Shown one piece after another: positions 50,072 to 58,897 of a DNA stretch of 64,000 nucleotides (its first letter is position 1; every line of letters begins with the position of its first letter). The translations under genes were made by a program, and so were the position numbers. This DNA is from Pseudoxanthobacter soli DSM 19599. GTDB lineage: Bacteria > Pseudomonadota > Alphaproteobacteria > Rhizobiales > Segnochrobactraceae. The notes beneath the pieces are model-generated. The model saw only the letters and a list, made by a program, of their open reading frames with translations, had not been told where the DNA came from and did not search any database. The stretch is from the NCBI RefSeq assembly GCF_900148505.1, contig NZ_FRXO01000009.1:62001-126000 (forward strand), written 5' to 3'.

Positions 50072-52315
50072 TCAGTCCGGCTCTTGCCACCGCTTACCGC
50101 GAATCTCGGTCAAGAAGGGTTTGGGCGCGGGTTCCAAACGGCCGTTGCGCGCTGCATAGGGGACGCCGGGCTCAATACCCCCCTGGCCGACCACGGCGTG
50201 CACCCATCGGTTCTCTGACTTGTCCCAGGCGACCAACAGCGCCCGATCATGGCCGCTGACCCGTCCCTTTTGCGCGACAACGACCGAGGATGCGCCGCCA
50301 TGTGCGTCGCCAGTTGCCCGGCAGATCGCAACGCCGCTATTTCCAGTGCGGGCCCTCCCGACATTCATGGCGATAGCGACGCCGCGCCCGCCGCTGATCG
50401 CGGAAGACCCGACCCCTCGCGCAATGGCGATGCCGCCGAGGCCAGCAACAGCCTGTCCTCCTTGGGATTCTTCCCCTCCTCCGATCCGGGCCGGGAGGTT
50501 CAAGGCAATTCCTTGGCCTCCCGCAAGCGCCAGGCCCTGCTCACATATTGCGAGACCACGACTTCCGGCCCGCGCGACGCCCAGGCCGGCGACCCAGGCC
50601 ACACCACGTTCGCCGGCATGAGCCTCGCCGTCACAGATCGCGACCCCTTCGTTTCCGGCCACCGCGAGTGAGGGAGAGCACCCGCGGTTCGGGTCGCCGC
50701 GCAGGACGGCGTGAGGAGCAACAGGAAAAGGGATCTCCTCTCCCAACTCGGGCAAGACAACCGACCTCTCCCCCCAGGTTCCCATGGCCGGAACGGGGTC
50801 GCGCCGCGACGACACGCGGGCGACACCCCCATGCCCGGCGACCGCAACATGCCCGTCCAGCACGGATGCGGCGCCGAAAGCCCGCAACGCCGCGACAGCA
50901 CCCCGCAACGTGCCCCGATAGAGCGCCGACCCGTTCCGGAAACCAATCTGCTCGCCGCCACCGGGATGGGGCTCATGTTCGCCCTCGACCCGGACCAGAC
51001 AGCACAGCGCTCCATCGGTGAGCGCAAGCTCACCTCGTCCCCAGGGCGCTCCGAACCACCATTGGCCATCCTTTCGGCCTGCCGCCAGATCTTCCGCAGG
51101 AATATTGGCGCAGAGAACGACGATGTCGTCTTCTCGCACCGGCTCTCGCAGGATTTGCGCTTGCGGATCATGGCTGCGGGCGGCAGCCCACCACTCCACG
51201 CCAATGTCGAATGTCGGCGGAGGTGGCATCGAGCTTGCACTTCGCGGCTCCAGGCGTTCGCTTTCCCAGATGTTGCCTGGCCCCATCATCCCATCAATCT
51301 GCCGGAACTGGCCATTCGCATAGCGATAAAGTCCGGGCTCGACGTTGCCTGACAAGGAAGAGAATACCGTAAACTCGGGCTCGTCCGAATCCTCCCGGAA
51401 GATCAGCGTCGCCTGCTTGCCCAGATGGATGACGGCTTTGGGCCCCAAGGCCGTTGCGATCATGAGGGCGTCTTCGCCGATCTCCAGATTCTCCGCGGCA
51501 TACTGCGCCACCCCGATCCCCCCAAGTTGGACCTCAAGGAAGCGACAACCGTGCGTCGAAACCGCGATTCCCCCGCTCACATTTCCTCCGGTCCCACCTA
51601 AAATGGCGGCGCCGCCATGCCCCGCGACGACGGTGCTGAAGGGGCTGAAAGAAGTCGCGATCGCCACACCCCCATCTCCAGCCCGCGCCGTGCCGCCCCC
51701 CTCGACAATCGAGAGGCCCTCTACGCCGGAAAGCGCCGTACCCCGCACCCCAGCAATTGCCACACCGGCGATGTCCAGGCCGGAGAGATCTGCATAGCGT
51801 TGAGACGGTTCCGGGTCCGGCATCCCCGCTTCGGCGAGGCCGCAGAAACCGGCACGGGCAAGGCCTTCATGACCCGCGGTCGCGGTACCGAAATCTCCGG
51901 CCAGGGCGACGCCAGAGCGGTCCTGTATTGCCGACAGTGGCGTCTTCAGGGACGCATCGTTCTCTCCTGCCGCAAAAACACTCAGCGCCGCCATGCGCGC
52001 GCCGCGAAACAGCACAAAGCCCGAACCGAAACTCAACAGGCCGGGGATCGCTGCCCCATCCATGTCGACGGTCGGTTCGCACGGATCCTCGGCATCGAGT
52101 TCGACCACGGCCCACACCGGGTAGTCGAGGTGAGCCATCGCGTGTGGTCCGCTGAGGTCAAGCAGGCCTGTGAAGCGAAGCGGTGTCTTGAACGTGCCAT
52201 CCATACTGTAGGACCATTGGATCCTCTCGAAACGTCCGTATGCCGGGAGTGCCAGATCATCGTCCTGACGGGCGCCGCAGAGCACCCGGCAGGGACCTTT
52301 ACGAGAGCTTTTCAT
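50072..52315 (-). CDS. Glycine-rich repeat (beta-solenoid-like) protein
   Basis: A 747-residue protein. Two blocks (residues about 130-265 and 520-700) consist of an eight-residue repeat of the form A-G-x-x-G-x-A-x, for example VAIAGVRGTALSGVEG and GIAIARGVGSSAISGG. Repeats of this kind occur in DUF7666-type and ice-nucleation-like beta-solenoids. The rest holds short Trp-rich segments (PWAEWWAAARS-like; GQWWFGAPWG). It has no signal peptide. ATG 52315 has GGAG 9 bases upstream and overlaps the previous gene by 17 bases; a longer start at 52378 lies deeper in that gene. Function unknown; it may be a scaffold or surface-binding protein. Confidence 0.75.
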   Translation of the reverse strand: MKSSRKGPCRVLCGARQDDDLALPAYGRFERIQWSYSMDGTFKTPLRFTGLLDLSGPHAMAHLDYPVWAVVELDAEDPCEPTVDMDGAAIPGLLSFGSGFVLFRGARMAALSVFAAGENDASLKTPLSAIQDRSGVALAGDFGTATAGHEGLARAGFCGLAEAGMPDPEPSQRYADLSGLDIAGVAIAGVRGTALSGVEGLSIVEGGGTARAGDGGVAIATSFSPFSTVVAGHGGAAILGGTGGNVSGGIAVSTHGCRFLEVQLGGIGVAQYAAENLEIGEDALMIATALGPKAVIHLGKQATLIFREDSDEPEFTVFSSLSGNVEPGLYRYANGQFRQIDGMMGPGNIWESERLEPRSASSMPPPPTFDIGVEWWAAARSHDPQAQILREPVREDDIVVLCANIPAEDLAAGRKDGQWWFGAPWGRGELALTDGALCCLVRVEGEHEPHPGGGEQIGFRNGSALYRGTLRGAVAALRAFGAASVLDGHVAVAGHGGVARVSSRRDPVPAMGTWGERSVVLPELGEEIPFPVAPHAVLRGDPNRGCSPSLAVAGNEGVAICDGEAHAGERGVAWVAGLGVARAGSRGLAICEQGLALAGGQGIALNLPARIGGGEESQGGQAVAGLGGIAIARGVGSSAISGGRGVAIAMNVGRARTGNSGVAICRATGDAHGGASSVVVAQKGRVSGHDRALLVAWDKSENRWVHAVVGQGGIEPGVPYAARNGRLEPAPKPFLTEIRGKRWQEPD

Positions 52316-52961
52316 CAGATCCGACTCCAATTTTGTCCCCATTTGAGCCGCCGGCGCGATACGCCGCCAGGCGTTCACGGAGACGCCCGGCGATGCTGGT
52401 CCAGTAATCTTGCCCGTCCCAGAAAACGAGACGGCCGCGTTCGTGAATCGGGCTCTTCAGCTCGACGACGAAGAAGAGCTTGCCCTCCAAGGCTGGCAGA
52501 TCCATCGAGCGCAGCTCCTGGATCTGCGCCCACGGCACCTGAACCGTGGTATCCCCCTCAAGATAGCCGACCCCCTGATCCGTCAATTCGCGGATCACAA
52601 CCAGCTCCTGGCCTATTCTCCGCAACGGCATCTCGTTTCGGAGATCGACGATAGCCTCGCCCAGCATGGTGACCGGGAACACGGTGATGAGGAACGTCGC
52701 GAACGTGCCCATCAGGATCTGAAAGGAGGCCTGGTATTCGTCCCACCACGGCAGTGTGCCGAGCCTCGCCCACCATTGGCGGATCGCCGGGAAGCCCTCT
52801 TCGGGCACGTATACGAAAATGACGTAGATCGCGAAGACCGTGCCGAGGGCGCCGAGAGCGAGGAAGATCGCGATCTTCAGCGGATTAGTGGGTTGCTTGA
52901 GCGATCCTCCGAAAACATCCTTGAAGGTCTCGCGGCCTTCCGCCGTTGTTGGTCCCGTCAT
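52299..52961 (-). CDS. Two-span membrane protein
   Basis: A 220-residue protein: membrane spans near residues 29-50 (IAIFLALGALGTVFAIYVIF) and 82-100 (LMGTFATFLITVFPVTML), then a soluble domain with VPWAQIQELRSMDLPALEGK. It overlaps the repeat-protein gene by 17 bases, so the two are translationally linked and may form a membrane-anchored pair. Function unknown. Confidence 0.7.
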   Translation of the reverse strand: MTGPTTAEGRETFKDVFGGSLKQPTNPLKIAIFLALGALGTVFAIYVIFVYVPEEGFPAIRQWWARLGTLPWWDEYQASFQILMGTFATFLITVFPVTMLGEAIVDLRNEMPLRRIGQELVVIRELTDQGVGYLEGDTTVQVPWAQIQELRSMDLPALEGKLFFVVELKSPIHERGRLVFWDGQDYWTSIAGRLRERLAAYRAGGSNGDKIGVGSDEKLS

Positions 52962-52991
52962 CGTGAAATCCCCATCATCATGCAGCCGCCG

Positions 52992-53450
52992 CTACAGATC
53001 TGACGCGCATGCTTTCCCCGCACGCGGTTCCCTTGCAAAAACATGGAGCAGCGAGGCCTGCATGGCGCGTGCCGCCTTGGTTTCAGCGCCCATCGCGATC
53101 AGGCGCGCTGCCTCTTCCCCGCCGCCCCGCCGAGCGCTCTTCAGCTCTGCCGACCTGACCTCGCCGAAGCCGTTGTGGCGCAGCGCGTCCAGCGCCCAAG
53201 CGAGCGTCGAGCGCATCCGCGCGTCCTGGTTCGGCGTGAAGCAGTGCCAGGCCGACTGCAAAGCAAGGCCCAGCGCCGCATGGTGAACCAGCGGAATCAG
53301 CGCATCGAGCTGTGCCGATAGCGGCGCTGCCGGACGCCGTGGATGGACGATCAGCGCCCCACCGCGCTGACAGCAAGATATCTCTTCCGCCTTGGCGGAG
53401 GGCAGCAGCGGCAGCATCAGCAGCGGCAACAGAGAACGGCGTGTCGGCAT
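52992..53450 (-). CDS. Secreted unknown protein
   Basis: A 152-residue precursor with signal MPTRRSLLPLLMLPLLPSAKAE. A Cys-Cys pair follows directly (ISCCQRGG), with further Cys at WHCFTP and near the C terminus. Mostly helical. It lies 30 bases upstream of the membrane-protein gene and is probably the first or second gene of that group. Family unknown. Confidence 0.65.
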   Translation of the reverse strand: MPTRRSLLPLLMLPLLPSAKAEEISCCQRGGALIVHPRRPAAPLSAQLDALIPLVHHAALGLALQSAWHCFTPNQDARMRSTLAWALDALRHNGFGEVRSAELKSARRGGGEEAARLIAMGAETKAARAMQASLLHVFAREPRAGKACASDL

Positions 53451-53662
53451 GGCGATCCTTGAATTACGTCAGGCAGGGACACTCTGCTCCGGCATCGATG
53501 GGCCGCGCCATTGCTTCGGCTTGCCGTCGATTGCCTCCTCTGGCGGTTGGTCCGTGCCGCAACCGGCCTCAACGAGCCGCAATAGGCGCCGCGGGGAAGG
53601 ACGTGGCATCGTTTGTCGGTATCGAACGACGCTACCAGGCGGAAACAGAGGGGAAGCCACCC

Positions 53663-53851
53663 ATGATCACCTCGGACATGATCTTCAAGCTCGCTATCGT
53701 CGCCGCCGTCGTGGGTGCGGTCGTATGGTTGCGCGAGCCGCCTGCACGTCCGAAAGCGCAGATCGGCCTGAGCGGTCCCGTCGTCGATATCCTGAAGGAA
53801 CACCGGGCGACGACGGGCTCGACACCTGCCGGATCGTCGATCCCGGAATAG
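53663..53851 (+). CDS. Small single-span membrane protein
   Basis: A 62-residue protein: one membrane segment (MIFKLAIVAAVVGAVVWL) and a short basic/polar tail. AGGGGA precedes ATG 53663. It is on the plus strand, opposite to its neighbours. Function unknown. Confidence 0.55.
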   Translation: MITSDMIFKLAIVAAVVGAVVWLREPPARPKAQIGLSGPVVDILKEHRATTGSTPAGSSIPE

Positions 53852-53977
53852 ATCGAGACCACGCCCACCACGAGTTCGCATAACCTGAACGACCGCATTT
53901 TCCGGCAGACCCGCATAACGGCGCCGTCCGTGGCCAGAGGAACGGCCAGCGACCCGTTACCCGGCCTCATGCTTGAA

Positions 53978-54439
53978 TCACTGCCCGGCTCCCAACAAGG
54001 GAGCGGGATCGATCCATTTCCCGTTCCACCACAGGGCAAACGTGAATGGCGACGAGGTCGTCCGGCCCAGACTTGCGCCTGCCGCGACGCAGCGCCCTGT
54101 TCGGACACGGATCTGCGACAGCGGCCCATATCGCAGCTCGCTCCCGTCGCGCTGCCGAACCCAGACGAACTGCCCGATCTGCGGTTGCGTTTCGAGAAGC
54201 GCCACCCGGCCGCCCCTCACCGTTCTGACCAAACTCCCGCTGTTTGTGCGGAATACAATGCTCCTTTGGAAGACCGCACTGCCCATGACGGGATGCAGGC
54301 GAAATCCGAAAGCGTGCTCGATCGCAGCCTCCACCGGAGGCCGCCGGGCCAGACTTTCCGGGCACTCCGACGCGCGCAACAGGACGGTCTGCGCGAGCCA
54401 TGCGCCCAGCACGGCAGTCAGGAGGAGAAGCGGCCTCAC
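53978..54439 (-). CDS. LytM/M23-like domain without metal ligands
   Basis: A 153-residue precursor (GTG start 54439, overlapping the stop of the preceding gene as GTGA). N-terminal signal or anchor RPLLLLTAVLGAWLAQTVLL. The mature part keeps the M23 fold outline (FGFRLHPVMGS, SLVRTVRGGRVALLE, WVRQRDGSELRYGPLS, RCVAAGASLGRTTSSP, WWNGKWIDPAPLL). However, the metal His/Asp are replaced: HxGxD-type site by QRSIVF, the YxHL His by Pro, and HLHFE by FTFALW. It should therefore bind, not cut, peptidoglycan, as EnvC and NlpD do. An ATG at 54511 also exists, but it would overlap by 76 bases. Confidence 0.75.
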   Translation of the reverse strand: MRPLLLLTAVLGAWLAQTVLLRASECPESLARRPPVEAAIEHAFGFRLHPVMGSAVFQRSIVFRTNSGSLVRTVRGGRVALLETQPQIGQFVWVRQRDGSELRYGPLSQIRVRTGRCVAAGASLGRTTSSPFTFALWWNGKWIDPAPLLGAGQ

Positions 54440-54864
54440 GGCCCAGCTCTCTCGAACGGGTGGAGCTCCATTTCTACCGGCTCGTCGTCGCCGGGCACCG
54501 TCTGAAGACATGCCACCGGCTTCCGTCCGGCGCTGCTCGCGCAGAGCAGGCTGTGGTTCGGCGCGGCATTGGTGCAGGCGCCGAAATCGATCTCGACCAG
54601 AGTGGGGCCGTTGCTCGTGCGGTAGGTCACCTTGGCGCAGGCGGCGACATCACCATAGAACTGGCTTTCGCGAACCTCGCCGTAACCGTCCCGGCCGAGG
54701 CAGATGACTTCGGTCGCGTTGCTGCGTTCGGGCGTCTCTCCCTTGGGCAGGACCATCCAGCAGCCGCCGGCGGCGAGGGACGTGCCGGGCTCGGCGACGG
54801 CATGCAAGCTGGGAACCAAAAGGGTCGAAGCCGTGAGTAAGACATAGACCGAACAATGTCGCAT
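54436..54864 (-). CDS. Secreted Cys-containing unknown protein
   Basis: A 142-residue precursor: signal MRHCSVYVLLTASTLLVPSLHAVA. The mature part has six Cys (GGCWMVLP; VICLGRDG; AACAKVTY; GACTNAA; LLCASSA; VACLQTV), probably three disulfides. GTGA overlap with the LytM-like gene couples translation. Family unknown. Confidence 0.7.
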   Translation of the reverse strand: MRHCSVYVLLTASTLLVPSLHAVAEPGTSLAAGGCWMVLPKGETPERSNATEVICLGRDGYGEVRESQFYGDVAACAKVTYRTSNGPTLVEIDFGACTNAAPNHSLLCASSAGRKPVACLQTVPGDDEPVEMELHPFERAGP

Positions 54865-54977
54865 CGAGCGTTCCTTCTGCATTGACGGGCCGATCGCACG
54901 TGGGCCATCACAGCCATGCGGAAGAGGTCGCGACAATTGCCGCGTGTTGCGCGCGCTTGCGTCGGCATGCGCCGCGT

Positions 54978-55502
54978 TCAGGGCGAGCAGAACGCTTCCT
55001 TGAGAATGCAGACACCCTTGTCATCCTGCTCGCATTTCGCCAGCGCGGCACTGCGGGCGGCGGCGAGCGAGGGACGCCAATACGTCCACCAGTCGCCGTC
55101 GTCCGTGGTGACGAGCGCGGCGCACGCGTTGGAAAACCAGAGCCTCACTTGGCAGCCCGGAAGCCCCCCTTCCATGCAAAACCGCATGGCCACGGCCTCG
55201 GCATCGGCGCGGGATTCGTAGCCGTAGGACTGTCCCCATCGTAGGGCGCCGTTGTCGTCACTTTCGGAGATCGCGATGGCTCCATATCCGCCGCTGGAAC
55301 GACTTGGTCCACCGCCCGGCGCAACGCTGCCTCCTGGGGGAGAGAGTCCATCATTCGATCCGGCGCAGGACCTGTAGCAATCGTTGTAGATGCCGTTGCA
55401 CATCATCGAGCATTCATTGTTCTGAGCTACGGCCGGAAAAGACAGCAGAAACGCCGCGACAACAGCAGTAGATGCGAGATGGAACCGGGCGATGATAGAC
55501 AT
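54978..55502 (-). CDS. DUF4189-like secreted protein with Cys motif
   Basis: A 174-residue precursor: signal MSIIARFHLASTAVVAAFLLSFPAVAQ. The mature N terminus has C-x3-C-N-G-x4-C-Y-R-x-C (ECSMMCNGIYNDCYRSC), then a Gly/Ser/Pro linker and a DUF4189-type domain (YGAIAISES, WGQSYGYESRADAEAVAMRFC, VRLWFSNACAALV). DUF4189 proteins are secreted and often lie near phage or envelope systems; their role is unknown. ATG 55502 follows GGAGG. Confidence 0.8.
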   Translation of the reverse strand: MSIIARFHLASTAVVAAFLLSFPAVAQNNECSMMCNGIYNDCYRSCAGSNDGLSPPGGSVAPGGGPSRSSGGYGAIAISESDDNGALRWGQSYGYESRADAEAVAMRFCMEGGLPGCQVRLWFSNACAALVTTDDGDWWTYWRPSLAAARSAALAKCEQDDKGVCILKEAFCSP

Positions 55503-55576
55503 CGCGGATACCTCCATGTGAAAAACAGACCGACCGGACGCGAGCATGAGGCAGTATCGAACCGAGCGGGAGACCG

Positions 55577-55933
55577 TCAGGGCGAGAAAAACTCCGCCGC
55601 GGCATCAACGATCTGCCGATCCGGATGCGCCCGGCAATAAGCGATGATTTCGGCGGCGATGCCGTCCGGGCCCGTGAAGCGTTTATGACGCTCTCCGGCA
55701 GCCGATTGGACACGGCCGGTCAGATAGCCGAGACTCCATTGCAGCGCGGCGCTGCCGTCCGCCAGACGTGCCTTTGAGGGTGAATCCAGCACACGGCAAG
55801 ACAGTCCGCCCGCTCCGGTCAGACGCGGTTCCGCGCCATGGGCCGCAGTGGTTGCGCAAAGGAGGCACAACACCAATCCGGCTCGCGCGATCAATCGGTT
55901 GGGTCGCTCGGAGAGGGCTTTGAGATCGGGCAT
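55577..55933 (-). CDS. Small secreted HdeA/Rap1a-like protein
   Basis: A 118-residue precursor: signal ending LCLLCATTAAHGA, then LSCRVLDSPSKA, WSLGYLTGRVQSA, and EIIAYCRAHPDRQIVDAAAEFF. The C...GYLxGR...YCRxHP pattern resembles acid chaperone HdeA and Rap1a-type periplasmic immunity proteins. One disulfide (two Cys) is likely. I chose ATG 55933; the long frame upstream is the C-terminal part of the caspase gene read in another frame. Confidence 0.65.
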   Translation of the reverse strand: MPDLKALSERPNRLIARAGLVLCLLCATTAAHGAEPRLTGAGGLSCRVLDSPSKARLADGSAALQWSLGYLTGRVQSAAGERHKRFTGPDGIAAEIIAYCRAHPDRQIVDAAAEFFSP

Positions 55934-56040
55934 CGGGCACCTGCGTCGTTCAAGCGGGAAGCGAGACGCCTCTTTCACACGTCGAGGCGACGGCGCGCCA
56001 TTGCGCGCCATTGCCGGAAGTTGGCGAGAGGCGGCGCCCT

Positions 56041-58884
56041 CTATGGCGCTTCGCCGGCCGATCCGATGCGCCTCGCCGGCGGCAGCTGTGCGAGGATGAG
56101 GCGGCGCAATTCGTCTCGGGGAAGCGCATCGGCCTCCTCGCGCCACTCCCCGCCGATGAAGAGGACAGGGGATGTTCGCAGTCCCGTGGCCGCCGTGAGA
56201 TCGTTGCGCTGGCGCTGCAGAGCCGCCCGTGCCGCGCCGTTGCTCAGGCAGGCGGCGAGATCGATAGAACCCTGTCCCTCCCGCTTCAGCAGTTCGGCGA
56301 AGACACGCGCCCTGTCTGCGCCGTCGGTGACGTCGCGCCATTCAGGCGCGGCGGCGACGAGTTTGCGGAACAAGCCGAGCCGCCCGTCCGGCGCCACGCA
56401 CACCGTAAGCAGCGCAGCCTCGATATCCGCCTCGCTTCCGGGATTCCTGAGCGGAACGAGAGCGAGGCGCGCATCGCCGCTGGCCAGGAACGGCTCGACG
56501 ATTTGCAGGAGGGCCTCAAGGCCGCACTCCCCGCAAGCCGGTGGCAGCGCGAGGGTCAGCAGCAATGGCGCGTCCGGGCGGCCGGCTGCGATGGCAATCG
56601 AGGGATCGAGCACCTGCCTTAATGCTTCCTCCATCGCGATCCGATCGAGTTCGCCGCGCGCATCGAGTCCGATCTGCGGTTCCGGCGTCGCTCGCGCCAG
56701 CTCGCGCAGCAGGGCTTCGGCTCGTTTCGGATCACGCGTGGCGATATCCCCATAGAGATAGATCTGCGCCAGCGCGAGCCCGCCGCGGAGATCCTTCGCG
56801 ACCTCCGGCTGCTCAAGCAGCTTGATGGCCTCCTGCAGCTCTGGCGCGACCGGGGGGTGGTCGTCCGTGCCAGCTCTCCCGTTTGCGAGAAGAAGGCCCA
56901 GACGCAGGATGGCTGCCGGCTGCCCGGCTTTCGCGGCCGCGCGCAACAGCGCGAGCGCGCGCTCCGGGTCTTGCCCTTCCGCCAGATAATAATCCGCGAG
57001 ATCGAGCGTCGCGGGCTCGAAGCCGGCCTTTGCCGCGGCCGTGGCGAGGGCGAGCGTTTCGGGTCCGATGCGGCCATCGCGCCCAATGCGCTGCCGAGCC
57101 TGCCAATAGCGGCCGGCGGCATCATCGCGACCAGCAAGTAGGCCGATAAGCCGATCGCGTTCGCCCGGCTCAAGCCGATAGGCCGGGTCGCTCTCGGCAC
57201 GAGACAGCAGGAGCGAAACCGCGGGGGGGTATCCCGCTGCAACCGACTTCAGAAGCCACGCGCGTTCCCGCTCGGGCGAGAACAGGACAGGCGAGACCCC
57301 CTGACCACCGAAATTCTGCGCTGCGTAGTAAGCGACCTCGCCGCTACTATCCCCGGCAGCCGCCTGACGAAGAGCGGCCTCGACCTCGTCCAGCGCCTCG
57401 GGCGGCACGCCGTCGATGCCACCGCTGCGCAGGCTAGCCTCGACGACCGGTGCGAGAACGGCCGCGACCAGGACGCCGTTCTCCGCCGCCTTTCGCATGG
57501 CCGCAGCGACCGCCGCGGGCCCGGTCTGCGCGGTGTAGATCGAGCTCGCGATCAGGAAAGGGGCGATGGCGCCGAGCGGAAGGTCGGTCCGCGCCGCCCG
57601 CTCGGCAAGGAGATAAGCCTCGCCCAGCCGGGCTTCTCGCGCCGGCCCATCCATTCCATAGGCGTCCCGCGCTGCCAAGCCGGCGGAGAGCAGCACCGCC
57701 TTGGGATCGCCTTCCCGGAGGCCCGCCGCGACACGCTCGCTTGATCCGGCGTGCGAGGCGAGTTTCTCGATCAGCTCTCTGGGAACCGACTGGCACCAGT
57801 CCCGGCGCGTCAGGCCGTAGGCATCGGCCGGCCCATCCCAGGGCTCGCCGCAGGTAAGGTCGTAAGCGGCGGAGTCGAGAAGTCCGGCACGCAGCAGCAG
57901 CGTCGTGCGCGTTTCCGGATAGGCGGTCCACCACAAAGCTGCTGCTGCGATGACGCCAAGCGCGGCAAGGCTGGCTGCGGCGCGTCGCACGGCCTGCCGA
58001 CGAGAAAGCCGGAAGGGTGGCCGCCGGCTCCAGTCGCGGAGCCGCTGCTCGTCCGCCTCCGTCAGCGCAAGCGGCGGCATGAAGCCTTCGCGATAGACCG
58101 AGACCGTCTGCTCGCCTTTCGTCCAGAGGCCCACCTTGGTGGCGACATCGTCGATCATGTCTTGAAGGCGGCGGCCCGGGACGAGCAGCCCCGGCAATTC
58201 CTCGGACAGCGCGAGCGCGAAGGGGCTGTGATCACCCCACCCGTCGGCAGCACGCGCCTGAGCCGCCGTCGAGAAGACGAGTTGCGAGGGGCGCGGCAGC
58301 CTGGCGCGCGCGAGCCCTGCAGTGACGCCCGTGGCCCCTGCGGCTGTATCCGCGACGACCTCATCACGGCAGGCGTCGACCGCGACGATGGTAGCGCGAC
58401 GCGGACAGCGGGCGAGTTGCGCCACGGCGACATCGAGCGGCAGCGACCTGGTCGCGAGATAATGCGGTGCTGGAATGCGGGCATCGACCGGCAGCAGGAA
58501 ATTGCTGCCCTCGTGCTGTACGCCATGTCCCGCGAAATAGAGCAGCGCAATCGCATCCGCGCCGGCAGCATCGAGCTGTTCGCCGAAAGCGATGATCGCG
58601 TCCTGCATCGTCGCCAGCGTGGCGTTCTCGACGCGTCGCACGGAGAAGCCCATCCCTTCGAGCGTCCAGCCCAGCAGACGCACGTCGCGCACCGGATTGG
58701 CGAGCGCAGCCGACGCATAGGCGGCATTGCCGATCAGGAGCGCGAAGCGCTGCTCCACGCCTGAGCCGGAAGGCAGCTTAATCTCAGGAGCGGCGACAGC
58801 CGAAGGCGGTGCGATATCCGTTTCTGCGGCGCTAGCTGCTGTATTGCCAGCGTCTCCTGATAGATCGAACCAGCGGCTGCGCAT
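56041..58884 (-). CDS. Caspase-like / membrane / Sel1 / DsbA-like thioredoxin fusion
   Basis: A 947-residue protein. Residues 44-275 form a caspase-like (C14) domain with catalytic His120 in YFAGHGVQ and Cys172 in VDACRDE. Basic residues 291-301 and a membrane span at about 301-320 follow (positive-inside: caspase in the cytoplasm). The periplasmic part has Sel1-like helical repeats (residues about 420-730: GFEPATLDLADYYLAEGQ; AGQPAAILRLGLLLANG) and ends in a DsbA-like domain with CGEC at 784-787 and a cis-Pro in TSPVLFIGG at 906. Bacterial caspase proteins usually act in regulated proteolysis or suicide; joining one through the membrane to a thioredoxin domain is unusual. It is in one operon with the gene before it (13 bases). 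Confidence 0.85.
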   Translation of the reverse strand: MRSRWFDLSGDAGNTAASAAETDIAPPSAVAAPEIKLPSGSGVEQRFALLIGNAAYASAALANPVRDVRLLGWTLEGMGFSVRRVENATLATMQDAIIAFGEQLDAAGADAIALLYFAGHGVQHEGSNFLLPVDARIPAPHYLATRSLPLDVAVAQLARCPRRATIVAVDACRDEVVADTAAGATGVTAGLARARLPRPSQLVFSTAAQARAADGWGDHSPFALALSEELPGLLVPGRRLQDMIDDVATKVGLWTKGEQTVSVYREGFMPPLALTEADEQRLRDWSRRPPFRLSRRQAVRRAAASLAALGVIAAAALWWTAYPETRTTLLLRAGLLDSAAYDLTCGEPWDGPADAYGLTRRDWCQSVPRELIEKLASHAGSSERVAAGLREGDPKAVLLSAGLAARDAYGMDGPAREARLGEAYLLAERAARTDLPLGAIAPFLIASSIYTAQTGPAAVAAAMRKAAENGVLVAAVLAPVVEASLRSGGIDGVPPEALDEVEAALRQAAAGDSSGEVAYYAAQNFGGQGVSPVLFSPERERAWLLKSVAAGYPPAVSLLLSRAESDPAYRLEPGERDRLIGLLAGRDDAAGRYWQARQRIGRDGRIGPETLALATAAAKAGFEPATLDLADYYLAEGQDPERALALLRAAAKAGQPAAILRLGLLLANGRAGTDDHPPVAPELQEAIKLLEQPEVAKDLRGGLALAQIYLYGDIATRDPKRAEALLRELARATPEPQIGLDARGELDRIAMEEALRQVLDPSIAIAAGRPDAPLLLTLALPPACGECGLEALLQIVEPFLASGDARLALVPLRNPGSEADIEAALLTVCVAPDGRLGLFRKLVAAAPEWRDVTDGADRARVFAELLKREGQGSIDLAACLSNGAARAALQRQRNDLTAATGLRTSPVLFIGGEWREEADALPRDELRRLILAQLPPARRIGSAGEAP

Positions 58885-58897
58885 CTCCGAGGCTCCG

